From assembly GCA_964035575.1 (NCBI GenBank), contig OZ037866.1:1481364-1545363 (forward strand): 64,000 bases of DNA, in the 5' to 3' direction. This DNA comes from Rhynchopus sp. YZ270_cl-10 (lineage: Eukaryota > Euglenozoa > Diplonemea > Diplonemida > Diplonemidae). A model generated the notes under the pieces. It saw nothing but the letters and a program-made list of their open reading frames with translations. It had not been told where the DNA came from and made no database searches. The first letter of the stretch is position 1; the number at the start of each line of letters is the position of its first letter. Positions 20,701 to 31,022 of the stretch are shown here, piece after piece. A program made the position numbers and the translations under genes.

Positions 20701-22519
20701 CATTGCACACACCACACGGACGTCGCCCACTACTTCCGAAACACGTTGCATGCTTCGTGACGACATCTTTGCTGGTGGCTACTTTGCCATCAACATGCGT
20801 ATTAACCCGTCGGTTGTGTACGATGAAACGTCTCCCGGTGCCTCAACACCCCGTCTCCTCTCGGACACACTTGTTGGTGAGGCGAATGTACGACTGTTTG
20901 CGAACGGGCAGTTGTACCTTGGGATCTTCACGTACGGGTGCAGGACGAAGGCCATCGAAGGTGGTCTTCCTATCAACTCTTGGACCACACTGACTGCTGT
21001 TCTGAAGAGCTCTGGTGGGAAGAGCTACTGCCGTGTTTACCTGAACGGGACACAGTACAGTGAAGGACGGTCTGTTAGATATAGTGACGAAATCAGAAAC
21101 CACGCAGAACCTATTCGTGTTGGGCAGTACTTCCGAGGACGTATTGATGCACTTCAGCTGTTCTGGATGCATCTATCCAATAAGGAGATCCGTGCACTGC
21201 ACACAGAGAGGAAGCTTGTGCGTGAAGTGTACTCGAAGGTGCGTTACGTGGAGACACAGAACCTGAACTTGAACGGGCAGGAGACACGCGGAAACTTGCG
21301 TGCAGGAGTGTCGTGGCTGGTGGCAGCAATGATCCCACGTCAGGACATCATGGGGATTGTGGACAAGAATAACGCAGAAGCAAAACAGAACCTTGACACG
21401 CAGGAAGCAAACACAAACAGAGAAGTGAAGCAGAAGGCGAACGCAACGATCATGATCATAGTTGCGATGGCAATGTCGTCTGTTGTGATCTTCTTGGTCT
21501 TCAACGATCTGATCACTACGCCTTTTGAGCAGACGGCTCTGCTGATGGCGGAGGCAGCTGTGTTGCGTATTGACACAATGCCGGAAACGAAGTCGTTTGT
21601 GCGTGAGCTGCAGACAATGAACCAAGCGATGGTGCTGCTTCTGTCGAACCTGCAGATGTACAAGAGTTACATGCCACAGTCCTTGGTCATGGACAGAGAC
21701 GACGACGACGATTTGTGTAAGATTTCGAGTAATAGCAGTTTGTCATCAGGATCGAGGATGTCCCGCAGTTTGGGGTCGTCAGTTACGACAAGCAAGTTTT
21801 CCAATAGTGGCCATGCTGGGATGGGTGCATCTGCGGTGAAGAAGCAGATGGTCACGTCACTTTCAAAGAAAAGGTTCTCATTTTGTGTGTTGAACATTGT
21901 GAACTGGCACAAAACAGTTAGTGAAGTGACAGAGGAGGAAGCCATCCACATGCACGCAGATGTGCTGGACATGTTCTTGGTGATATGTAGTTATAACAAA
22001 GGTGTTTGCGAAGTCTTCTGTGGCGACAGGATGTCGTGCAGCTTCAACGCCGCCAAGCCAGCAACCGGACACAAGCAGAAGGCCGTAAGCAGTGTGGACA
22101 GCACGTTATGTAAACTGAAGGAGGCACAGAGTGTGCTCGAGCTCTCGGGATCATGTGTGTCGGGAGAGGGCCGTGTGGGTAACATTGGCACGCAGAGCAT
22201 GAAGCGGTTCGCGCTTCTGTCGCCCACAGTCACAGTAGGTTTCGCACTGGAGAGGTTTGCGAAGGAGTACGGTCTTGGTATTACGATTGATTCCAATGTG
22301 CAGGTGGAGGGCGGCCACTGGTACTCCCTCAAGCTCGTCGACTCTTACATTTTCCCAAAGCTGTGTGAGAAGCCATTGAGAATCTACCAGCTGATTGGGA
22401 AGAAGGTGGAACAGGAGGTGGATGAATGGATGTACCAACTGGCCGCAGGCGAGAAGTCCGACAAGATGCTTTCCTGGAACACGTGGGTTGCAGCTGTGAT
22501 TGACGGTGACTTTGAGGTA
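17728..22519 (+). repeat. Segmental duplication, copy A (receptor gene)
   Basis: Matches 31023-35826 with an offset of 13295 bp at the left end and 13307 at the right. Similarity begins about 140 bp before the ATG at CCTCTAGCTACAG and stops at the exon 1/intron border. Between these points identity alternates between near-perfect and strongly diverged stretches. Confidence 0.95.
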
Positions 22520-23066
22520 TTTCTTTTGCTTTTTGTTATCACTGTTCATTCATAAGGGGAATTTGCACACTCAAAAATACCAAAAAAAATCCTGCCTGGT
22601 CGGCAAAAGTTTCCAACTTAAAAATGCCAAAAAAACTTTTATTCTGATGCATTTCCGGTGCAATCCTTTTGGCTGTGGTAGAGTAACTTTGAAAAAATGT
22701 GCAAAACACCGGCCGTCCATATTACGCCGCACACTTTATGGATATTTGGTATTAGCACTGAACACTATTTAAGGCCATTTTCATCCCCACCAAACACCAT
22801 AAATAGTACCAAATCTTCTCCTTATTTTTTTTTGGCAGTCATACCAGGGTGCAGGGCGATTGCTGTCTTCTTTTTTAGGAGTCTCAGTCGATGTTCATCT
22901 TTTAACGTTTCTTTTCTTTTGCACTGCACGTTCTCTCCCACAGGGTGCCAGCGCACACGAAGTTGCCGCCGCAAGCATCGACTGCTCGAGTGCTGTTTAC
23001 AGAAAGATCAAGAGCGCTGCCAAGTCACTTCATTGGGAAGCAGGGCCCATGACTTTCACGTACTGA
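17867..23066 (+). CDS. Large receptor with PA, Cache-like, LamG-like and cyclase-homology domains (copy A)
   Basis: Exon 1 is 17867-22516 and exon 2 is 22944-23066; the intron runs GTATTT...CCCACAG, in phase 0, giving 1590 residues. Order: signal peptide (1-15); Cys-rich start; PA-like domain (about 113-210, RRGCKDSDF..GKIAMIQRGTC); second PA-like domain (about 311-400); TM1 (447-467) and TM2 (488-513); a large loop with a Cache-like part (about 600-810) and a LamG-like part (about 893-1110); TM3 (1193-1212); a linker with MYKSYMPQSLV; and class III nucleotide cyclase homology (about 1337-1515, VGNIGTQSMKRF). The first metal Asp is Asn1343 and Asp1387 is kept, but the Asn and Arg of the VNxAARLE helix are Thr1456 and Ala1460. 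Cyclase activity is therefore doubtful; it may act as a regulatory pseudo-cyclase. Exon 2 supplies a conserved tail (IDCSSAVYRKIKSAA). Confidence 0.8.
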
Positions 23067-23898
23067 GTGAGGCTTTTACGTTATTTGTCTCCACCGAAGC
23101 TTCGCAACCCATCAAACAATTATGTGCAAAGAAGCAAGGAGGTTGTCCCAAACCCTTATAGGGGCTTCCTGACCCGGAAGTCCGCGCTCTTTTTGCAAAC
23201 CACTCACTTTTCAGGTTCCACAAAATGTTTCAGCTTGAAATTGTTTTTCCAAAAATTTCTGCTGTAACAAATTGTTGAGGCTGACCTTTCCCCAGAGGGG
23301 GGGAAGGGCGAGGCTCTTTCGTGGTGAGCCTGAAGACCCCTTTTAGCAAAATGTAGCAACGCTTCTGCGTTGTTGTTCTTTCTGTTTTCACTGTTGTACT
23401 GCTGTCTCCAATAACCGTTGAAGTATTTTCTGTGAGTGCAATGCACACTTTTTGTCGGTTCTATAGAAGCTGTGTTTGACTCTTCTCCTACCGCATTGCA
23501 CAGTTCAAAGATACACGTGGTCAAACGACACGTTGCCTTCTTTATTACAAAGCCTCTTTTTTTTAAAAGTGACTATCGGTTATTATTTTATTACGTTTCT
23601 TGCGCACTATTTTTACACATTTTTTTAGCTCTAACAAGTTACACCTTTTTTTAGCAGCAATTGAAGATTTTTTTTTGTTCTTTTTGAATGTTCACTTTAT
23701 GTTATTGGACACTTCTTCTGTGCACACAAGCAGTTGTCAGTGAGGCTTATGCATTCCAACTTGTCTTCATGTTTTGGATGTCACCGATGTGCTTCTTCAA
23801 GGATTTTCTTCAAAGGGGGGTGGTCTGAACCCTGTTTGGAACACAAACCACACCAATTTCTCACCCCTTTCTCACAGGCCTGTAAAGAAACAAGTAAA
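23067..23898. other. Intergenic region between receptor A and the dehydrogenase
   Basis: No gene seen. The last 30 bp before the next gene are a pyrimidine tract ending TTTCTCACAG (AG at 23876-23877), 21 bp before the ATG: a possible splice acceptor. Confidence 0.4.
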
Positions 23899-24654
23899 AT
23901 GAACTTTGCTGGCAAAAACGTGTTGATCACTGGGGCAAGCCGTGGCATCGGCAAGGCAACCGCCATTGCGTTTGCGAATCAGGGCGCGCATGTGGCTCTG
24001 AACTACCGCGCAAACGACGCGGCTGCAGAAGAGACCTTGGGCATGCTGGCGGGCTCGGGACACCACTTGCTGAAGGCCGACGTCTCGACGTCGGAGGGCT
24101 GCCAGGAGCTGATGGCACAGTTTGCACGCACCTTTTCGCGACTGGACGTGCTTGTGAACAACGCTGCTATCGCAGTGCAGCACCCACTAGACGAGACAGA
24201 CTTCGACACGTGGGTAGGTGTTTGGGACGCCACCCTCGACACGAACGTCCGCTCCGTCGCAAACATGTGTTTCTTAGGCGCGAAGCTGATGAAGGCTACT
24301 GGCGGCGGCAGCATTGTCAACGTCTCTTCGCGTGGTGCCTTCCGTGGCGAGCCCGACATGCCTGCGTACGGCGCGAGCAAGGCTGCTGTCAACGCTCTCA
24401 GTCAGTCGCTGGCAAGAAAACTTGCACAGGACAGCATCTCCGTCATGGTCGTTGCACCTGGGTTCACTGTCACAGAGATGGGCGTCGCGGGCCTGACCGA
24501 CGAGCGCAAGAAGGAGCTCACAGACCAGTCGCCCTTCAAGCGCATGGCGGAGCCTGAGGAAGTTGCACACTCTATTCTGTTCCTCGCCTCGCCAGGCGCA
24601 GCGTACAACTCTGGTGCGATCCTTGACATCAACGGTGCGAGCCACCTTCGCTGA
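23899..24654 (+). CDS. Short-chain dehydrogenase/reductase (FabG-like)
   Basis: 251 residues from ATG 23899, the usual length for classical SDRs. The frame continues upstream, but the pyrimidine tract with AG at 23877 and the Rossmann fold starting at MNFAGKNVLITGASRGIGKA make this Met the natural start. It shows the cofactor motif TGASRGIG (about 10-17), NNAA (about 85-88), the catalytic Ser in IVNVSSRGAF (about 138) and YGASK (Tyr about 152, Lys about 156). A basic or neutral residue after the second strand (NYRAND) suggests NADP(H). The closest known class is 3-oxoacyl-ACP reductase and similar sugar or alcohol dehydrogenases; the substrate cannot be assigned. No targeting peptide seen. 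It appears intact and intron-less. Confidence 0.9.
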   Translation: MNFAGKNVLITGASRGIGKATAIAFANQGAHVALNYRANDAAAEETLGMLAGSGHHLLKADVSTSEGCQELMAQFARTFSRLDVLVNNAAIAVQHPLDETDFDTWVGVWDATLDTNVRSVANMCFLGAKLMKATGGGSIVNVSSRGAFRGEPDMPAYGASKAAVNALSQSLARKLAQDSISVMVVAPGFTVTEMGVAGLTDERKKELTDQSPFKRMAEPEEVAHSILFLASPGAAYNSGAILDINGASHLR

Positions 24655-25010
24655 GAGTCGTGTGCATAGGGTCGGGTGTGTTTTATGGGTTACTTTTGTC
24701 CTGTGACCACGACACGTGGGTGACAGGTCGTGTACGTGTTGCGCGCGTGGTCTGTGCTCCCTCTAGCAGCTGAGGACTTCGCTCACGTGTGTTTTGTTTG
24801 TAGATTTGCTGAAGAAAAGGATCTTTCTCAAGTTATAAACGCTATGCTATACGCTATGCTATACAAACGTGACAACCTGGAGGGTTGCTGGGGGAACGTT
24901 CGTACACGTGCTTTTGATGAGTCATTTTACATTTTTTGCGCGCTAATCCTCCATGTGCCATGTGAAAAATAGTATTTTTTTACCTTGCCAGTACACTTTC
25001 TTCTGTCTTA
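24655..25010. other. Downstream region of the dehydrogenase
   Basis: Holds a short direct repeat GCTATGCTATAC around 24842-24863; nothing else recognised. Confidence 0.4.
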
Positions 25011-25125
25011 CTGGGGGGGGCCGAATATAAGAAAGGGGTCGAATATAAGAAAGGGTTGGAAAATGGCGTTTTTCATTTCTTTTTACCTCTAATATAAGAA
25101 AGGGGTATCTTATATTTAACTCTCG
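25011..25125 (+). repeat. G-rich terminal repeat with ATATAAGAAAGGG boxes, left
   Basis: Begins TA then CTGGGGGGGGGCCGAATATAAG and carries three TATAAGAAAGGGG boxes, ending ...GTATCTTATATT. An inverted relative ends at 30920. The two could be ends of one 5.9-kb element or two separate short elements. Confidence 0.6.
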
Positions 25126-25174
25126 CGGTGATTTCAAAGAAAAGATTTTTTTTATTTTTTTGAGATTTTTCATA

Positions 25175-25385
25175 GGGTGAAAACGATCGTTTTTTTTTTT
25201 TTTTTTTTTTTACGAATCTGGGAAAAAGTGATCGGTCTTTTTTTTTTTTTTTTTTTTCACGATCGTGAAGAAAAAAAAAACGATCGTTTTTTTTTTTTTT
25301 TTTTCTTCACGATCGTGAAAAAAAAGCACCTTTTTCTTCACGATCGTGAAGGAAAAAAAAACGATCGTTTTTTTTTTCCCATATT
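25175..25385 (+). repeat. Poly(T)/poly(A) array with ACGATCGT palindromes
   Basis: Alternating T-runs and A-runs are separated by the palindromes CACGATCGTG and ACGATCGT (about seven occurrences). The whole stretch could fold into hairpins. A similar array is at 28870-28985. Confidence 0.85.
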
Positions 25386-26470
25386 ATGTCGTTGATCGCT
25401 GGCCCACACCAGGGAGGGAGCCCCCACAGGTGCCCACAACCCCCCTGAAATCGGCCGAGAGTAACTTTTAGCGGTGTTTTGACGTAAAATGTCACCTTTT
25501 TTGCCATTTTTGGGGTGTACTTTTCTGGAACAAAATTCGCAAAACCCGAAATACGAATCGTAAAAAATCGCGACATTCTATGACATGCGTATACCATGAA
25601 GCAGCACGTCACGGCATGGCATGTAACATGCACATGTAATATCGCCAAAAACCTAGTCGTAGTAACATCATCACTGTGCAAACCCCTGTCCATCCAATAC
25701 AATTCACACTCTTTGTGGGTGGTCTTGCTGCCTTTTTGCCACAGTAATTTTTGGCCCGGCAGGCATGCTCTTGAAGCATGGCAATTTAGTGTGTATGGGG
25801 CAGGGTGTTGTTTTGTTCTGAATTCCCTTTGTTACAATATCTATCCAATCGCGAGTGGTTGTATGTGTATCGTGAGACACTCTTTTTAACCCTTTACGGA
25901 CCAAGAGGACATTTATGCCCATTGTGGCGGGGGATGCGGCGTTCAACACCAGGCCAAGTTGGCCAAAAGCCCCAACTTTTGTACTGTCCAACCTCTGTAC
26001 AATTACGGTATATTTCGTTGGCTGGTGGTCTGAAGAGTGATCTGACCATATTCTCCAGGTATAACAAATGCCCAAATAATGCATTGGCGAAGGAATTTTG
26101 CACTTTTGACCATCACACATTACTTGTATTTTTACCGGTTTTTTAATGAGTACAACCTATGTCAGAGCACGCTGTCCCACAGATTTTAGAATTTGGGGGG
26201 GTCACGCAACAGGGATTACGCAGCTCCCCATACTTATCGCTAAATATGCCGTTTTCCCCGAAAAATTTTAGAATTCCACGCCCAATTTCTTTCTTTTTGG
26301 CAAAAAAAGGTCCTCAGAAGCTCAATTCCGGAAACAAATACGGGGGGAGCGACGTTTTCCAACTCCTCCGCCATCAGCAGGAACACCTCCGTTTTCTCTT
26401 GAATCTGTGACGCTTGTTGCTGAGAAACAGGGCAACAGCGCGTTCAAGCATATTCCCCATATTTTCAGTG
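25386..26470. other. Intergenic region
   Basis: No gene seen. TTAACCCTTTACGG at 25888 resembles a piggyBac-like end. Confidence 0.4.
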
Positions 26471-26477
26471 TTAAACT

Positions 26478-26825
26478 CGTGGCGAAGCCACGGTACGCAA
26501 CATTTCTAAAAAATGCGCTTACAATTGCACCTTTTTTTACAGCCAAACTATGTCATGGAAAGGATGTAATGCAAGCTTGCGCCGCAGGCGCATGGTACGC
26601 TACTTTTTTCTTTGCCCTTATCCTTCTTTCTCACTCCTCATTGCTTCCCAAAGGTTCTGGCGAAGCCACGGTACGCAACATTTCTTTAAAATGTTGACAT
26701 AAAATGGCACTTTTGTTGGTAACTATCGTCCAGTTCCGTAAATTTTACTTCCATATTTTGCTAAAACGAAAGTTTCTAGCGAAGCCACGGTACGCAACAT
26801 TTCTAAAAATTGCGCTTAAAATTGC
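26478..26825 (+). repeat. Three spaced copies of GCGAAGCCACGGTACGCAAC
   Basis: Copies start at about 26482, 26660 and 26779, each followed by ATTTCT and an A-rich stretch with GCGCTTA(C)AATTGC in two of them. A GCGCCGCAGGCGCATGGTACGC sequence lies between copies 1 and 2 (about 26580). Unknown role. Confidence 0.75.
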
Positions 26826-27171
26826 CTACTATGTCGCGGGAAGGGTGGGTTGAAAGCTCGCGCCGCAGTGCATCTTCCTTTTCTGGTAAAATAGAAGAAA
26901 ATTGTCTTCTAAAAATAGATCTGTGGGGGGTAGGTGAGAGGTGGGCGGAGCCCCCACTCCTCACCTAACCCCACCCCAGCCTCAATCCAAAACCCTGTAT
27001 TTTTTTTTTGGTATTTTTTGAGCTGAGATTTTCAAAAAATACCAAAAATACCAGGGTCAACCGCTGTGATGCTCATTGTTTAGAACACAGGGCTATTTCT
27101 AAATATGGGGTCCGGAGTCCAAAATCCAATCCGGGACACAATTTTGGCAGATTTATTTTGGGCCAAAAACG

Positions 27172-27325
27172 TCTTCATTTACATTTTTGGGATTCGCCCG
27201 TGCAGTGGTGGGGTCAATCTCGAAAATTGTATTTTTTGACCACTTAAATTTTGGGAAATATGAGCCCGGTCACTTATACGTGGGCCCATTTTCGGCTAAA
27301 ATTTTCCTCAAAATCCGGGTTTGTA
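27172..27325 (+). repeat. Dispersed GTGGGGTCAAT repeat, copy 2
   Basis: Runs from TTTACATTTTTGGGATTCGC through GTGCAGTGGTGGGGTCAAT to AATTTTCCTCAAAATCCGGG. Strongly similar to 37914-38090 over its whole length. Confidence 0.8.
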
Positions 27326-27364
27326 AAATTGACCCTTCTGTGAAGGAAGGTTGTGGAAAAGGGT

Positions 27365-27430
27365 CCTTATTTGCATTTTTGGAAGCCGCCCGTGCAGTGG
27401 TGGGGTCAATTTGCAGAATTGGGCAAGTTC
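27365..27430 (+). repeat. Dispersed GTGGGGTCAAT repeat, copy 3 (short)
   Basis: Only the core TTTGCATTTTTGGAAGCCGC to GGGGTCAATTTGCAGAATT is present. Confidence 0.75.
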
Positions 27431-27564
27431 TTGCAAGACAACGGGTAATGTTTGTTAGATCTAAGGAGGGAAGGGGAGCGTTTGTAGCTCACACAGCACC
27501 CCAAACCCTGGCCTCTCTGTCCACAGCACACAGCTCTTCCCCTGAGTTCCATTTGTGACTCAAC

Positions 27565-27948
27565 ATGCTGAGCGCATCTTCAGTACGATGGGTGGATGAG
27601 CGAGAAGAGGCGCAACTGGCTAGTTGCACCAAAGCTGCACAAGCTTGTGGTCGTAGCACGCAGTTTGCGCGAGAGCAAGCCGCCACAAGAGAATGGTTGC
27701 AGGAGGAGAAGGAGCGTGCGGGAGCTATATTGACTGCGACGCGACAGCTGAGGACCCCAAGGTTGATGATGATGCTGAGCATCACGACTCTGACATCAGT
27801 GAAGGCTCTTGGGACTAAACGCATACAGTCTTGTCCGTACCCATTTCTCCCACACAAGTCACCACCCCCTTGTGACTTGCCTGTAACAGTGGAAACGTTT
27901 CCCTCCCAGCCGCAAACCCGTTCAGTGTATCGTGAGCCACTGCAGTGA
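27565..27948 (+). CDS. Hypothetical small protein (doubtful)
   Basis: 127 codons from ATG 27565, about 40 bp after a pyrimidine tract with AG at 27525-27526. The first 60 residues are Glu/Ala/Gln-rich and likely helical (DEREEAQLASCTKAAQ...EWLQEEKERAG); the rest looks less like protein. In the +1 frame the sequence from about 27720 reads a plausible acidic tail ending KVDDDAEHHDSDISEGSWD, stop at about 27817. A frameshift or an unseen small intron could join the helical start to this tail. Expression is unproven. Confidence 0.3.
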   Translation: MLSASSVRWVDEREEAQLASCTKAAQACGRSTQFAREQAATREWLQEEKERAGAILTATRQLRTPRLMMMLSITTLTSVKALGTKRIQSCPYPFLPHKSPPPCDLPVTVETFPSQPQTRSVYREPLQ

Positions 27949-28329
27949 CCCACTCACGCTCGACCCTGTCCCTCCTTGTAAACAGTTCGCCTTCTCCTAC
28001 GTTGTGCTAAGGAAAACCAAAAAACATGCTCAAAAATGATGGGCACGGGGGTCAGACTCCACTTCTGACCACCTAAAATTAGGTCATACACGTGTTATAC
28101 CCCAAACTGACCAAGAAATTTTCCCAGTGTTCGATGGTGATCGAATTAAATCGGTGGTAAAAAGTGAAAAATGGGGCATGCCAGGCCCACGTCAATCAGC
28201 CTAAAAATGTTGCAACTTTAAACGCGCGTCTCTCCCGTACACCAATATACACTTTTTAACACATACAGTACAGCAAGGGAAAACCAAGGGATTTTACCCT
28301 GTGTTCTCCTTGTTACGGCTGCACTAACC

Positions 28330-28820
28330 TAATCATCAAAACTGCTCGATTTTGGCTTTATCTAAAAGATCGACATCAATTCTTACGAAATATAATTTAT
28401 TTTACGATTTTGAGTAGAATTCTGTTTGCAGGGCGAAGTCACGAGGCAGGGGGTGATTTTGGGGGTGAGCGCCAAAAAAAGTCCTTTTCCTAGGGTTGAC
28501 CCACCTCCCTCCAGCATCCAACGATATGACATTTTCACGAAAGTTGTCGATTCTTGCCTTATTCTTGTCACACAGAAAAAAAATGTTTTTACGAAAATGA
28601 GTAGAACCCCATTACCCCTACCAACGTGTGGCATTCGTGCGCCACTATAGTGGCACTTGCTATGGGTAAAAACGGTTTTCTGGTTTTAGTGCCTCGCTGG
28701 CGACATCCGTTGGGGGGGGATTCTGGTGTGAGAATGTTCTCGATTTTTGCTTTATTTGAAAGATTCGCCACAAAATCGTTTCAAGGAAAAGAGTCGGTCA
28801 AAAAGTCCAAGTAGAACCCA
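28330..28820 (+). repeat. 'AAAGAT...GAGTAGAACCC' repeat, second site
   Basis: Three diverged units ending GAGTAGAATT, GAGTAGAACCCC and AAGTAGAACCCAG. The last one (from TTTGAAAGATTCGCCACAAA) closely matches 12167-12235. Confidence 0.7.
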
Positions 28821-28869
28821 GAAACTCTCCCTTGCCACCCATTTCACGCCCATGCCCCTTGTACTACTA

Positions 28870-28985
28870 GAGGAAAAAAAAAAACGATCGTGAAAAAAAA
28901 AAACGATCGTGAAAAAAAAAAAAAAAATGTCAAGATCTTGAAAAAAAGTTCAAGATCTTGAAAAAAACCGTCACGATCGTTCTCA
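28870..28985 (+). repeat. A-run array with ACGATCGT and CAAGATCTTG palindromes
   Basis: Two AAACGATCGTGAAAA units, two TCAAGATCTTGAAAA units and a closing GTCACGATCGTTC in about 115 bp. Related to 25175-25385. Confidence 0.85.
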
Positions 28986-29789
28986 CACTATGATTTTTAT
29001 TTCTTTTGAAAGCGCGGTTTCGAAATGTTCAATTCCGGGGTCGGACGATAAAAAATATGCATCTGGGTCGAGTGAGTGAAAAATCTGAAAAATGATACGC
29101 AATTTCGGAGAATGTGTGATATAAGATAGGGGTATCTTATATTAAACTTTGAGCTTTATCTAAAGACTCTGTACATATTAGGGCGTCCCAAGGGCAACTC
29201 ACATACGCCCAAAGCTTATTTTCTTAGGGTAGCACAATTAAAATTATTGTTTAGTGTCATGCGTGCGAACAGATTTTGGAAATCTAAAAAAAAAAAATAA
29301 TAATAATTGTTCGTCTCGGAGGGCATATCTCGTCTTTCTGCAGAGACAGCATGCTGACGTCTTTCTGCAGGTTTTCGGCAAATGGAAAGAGGACCTGCAT
29401 CATCGTTCGCTTATACCCAAAAAAGCGAAACAAGGGGACTGAGTGACTACGATGCAGAACATCTGCACCATCATCAGCTGCCCTCTACAACTAAAAAAGT
29501 AGCGTACCGTGCGCCTGCGGCGCTGTGTTGCTGGCTATTTGATGTTGATATATTCCCATTGATACTTCTGTGTATTGCCTCCTTTTTTTTTAAGGAGGCT
29601 TCGGTGCAAGCGACGAGTACATTCACTTTCTATTACATGTTGCAAATGCAGCTGTAATCACTCTCACAAGACCCATTACCTTGTTAAGCTTCCACCCCCG
29701 ACCCATCATCGCACTTTTCCCATGTTGGCTTGCTAAGTGACAACACGATGGTGAAGTCACTCAGTGTAAGTATCTGCGTATGTACCAAG

Positions 29790-29862
29790 AACTTGTCCAT
29801 TTTGGCAAAGTGACCCCACTACTGGACGGACGGATTCCAAAAATGCAAATGCCGGTGTTTTT
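29790..29862 (-). repeat. Dispersed GTGGGGTCAAT repeat, minus-strand copy
   Basis: Reads, on the + strand, GTGACCCCACTACTGGACGG then ATTCCAAAAATGCAAATGCC, the complement of the family core. Confidence 0.75.
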
Positions 29863-30392
29863 TGGACGATGCATATTTCCCGGCCAAAAACCCCACAAAT
29901 ATAAAGCAACGAGGCGAAAAGACACGTGATACACGGGTGTGTGGTTTTTTGTGAATTTATGTGAATGTTTGTGAAGGTTTCGTGCAGGTGTTGCGAATTT
30001 TTGTGAACTTTTGTGAATTTATGTGAATCGCTAGTTTGGTGTGGCTAAAACCAGCAAATTTCACTGATAAAAAAGATCGGGTCTTTTGTTTGTGCGCTCA
30101 AAGCCGGGAAAACAAAAAGGTGAAAAAATGTGTTAAACTGAAGTACGGTTGTTGTGGTTAATTGAGTACTCAAAGAAAACAAGCAAGCTTCTGTTTTTTT
30201 CAATCCGTTTTGTTTGCCCTGCAGCGCTGCCTCCAATCTTTTTAGAATTGACAACAAGTTGTTTTATCAAAAAAAATGCTCACAAACTGCTAAATAATAC
30301 CCTTTTTTTAGGGGTGGTGTATAAAAACATTTTTTTACCTTGAGGTTTTTCCACTCCCCCTGTTGACGCGCCTCCACTCTTGCATACCCATG

Positions 30393-30496
30393 TGTGACCC
30401 CACCGTTGAACGCAATCGACTCGCTGAGTCAAAAGAACGCACAGAACGGGGCTGGAAAAAAATCCCGAAAGACGCGTACCGTGCGCCTGCGGCGCC
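30393..30496 (+). repeat. CACCGTGGAGAGCAATCGG repeat, diverged copy 4
   Basis: GTGACCCCACCGTTGAACGC to CGTGCGCCTGCGGCGC, with the same A/G-rich middle as the copies near 13.3-15.2 kb. Confidence 0.7.
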
Positions 30497-30516
30497 CACA
30501 ACGTGAGTTTTCCCCC

Positions 30517-30650
30517 TGTGTATACTGTGTATACTGTGTATACTGTGTATACTGTGTATACTGTGTATACTGTGTATACTGTGTATACTGTGTATACTGT
30601 GTATACTGTGTATACTGTGTATACTGTGTATACTGTGTATACTGTGTATT
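30517..30650 (+). repeat. (TGTGTATAC)n minisatellite, about 15 copies
   Basis: A 9-bp unit, open in all six frames. The same unit in the opposite orientation forms the array at 47981-48236. Confidence 0.95.
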
Positions 30651-30667
30651 GCGGAAATTGACCAAAA

Positions 30668-30745
30668 ACGAGAACTTGTCCATTTCTGCAAATTGACCCC
30701 ACCACTGGACGGACAGATTCCGGAAATGCAAATGCCGGCGTTTAA
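30668..30745 (-). repeat. Dispersed GTGGGGTCAAT repeat, second minus-strand copy
   Basis: AAATTGACCCCACCACTGGA then GGAAATGCAAATGCCGG, directly next to the 9-bp array. Confidence 0.75.
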
Positions 30746-30784
30746 ACTGGTAGAAACACGGGTATTCGGTTATGTTTTGTAGTT

Positions 30785-30920
30785 TAAGTTGAATAAAGTT
30801 GAATATAAGATACCCTTTCTTAAATTAAAAAATTTAAATTAAATTTTTTAAAACCTTCATTTTCGCTTAATTCTTACGCATATTATAAGATACCCTTTCT
30901 TATATTCGGCCCCCCCCCAG
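30785..30920 (-). repeat. G-rich terminal repeat with ATATAAGAAAGGG boxes, right (inverted)
   Basis: On the minus strand it reads CTGGGGGGGGGGCCGAATATA then AAGGGTATCTTAT; a TA follows at 30921-30922. The mirror of the 25011 sequence. Between its boxes is a perfect-looking AT hairpin (AAAAAATTTAA and complement). Confidence 0.6.
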
Positions 30921-31022
30921 TAATATGGTTCTCCTGGGGACAATAAAGGCTACACAGGACCGCACATCCTCTCGTGTCCCATTCCTTCCCCTTTCTCACT
31001 TGCACTGCCGCACGTGCACCCG

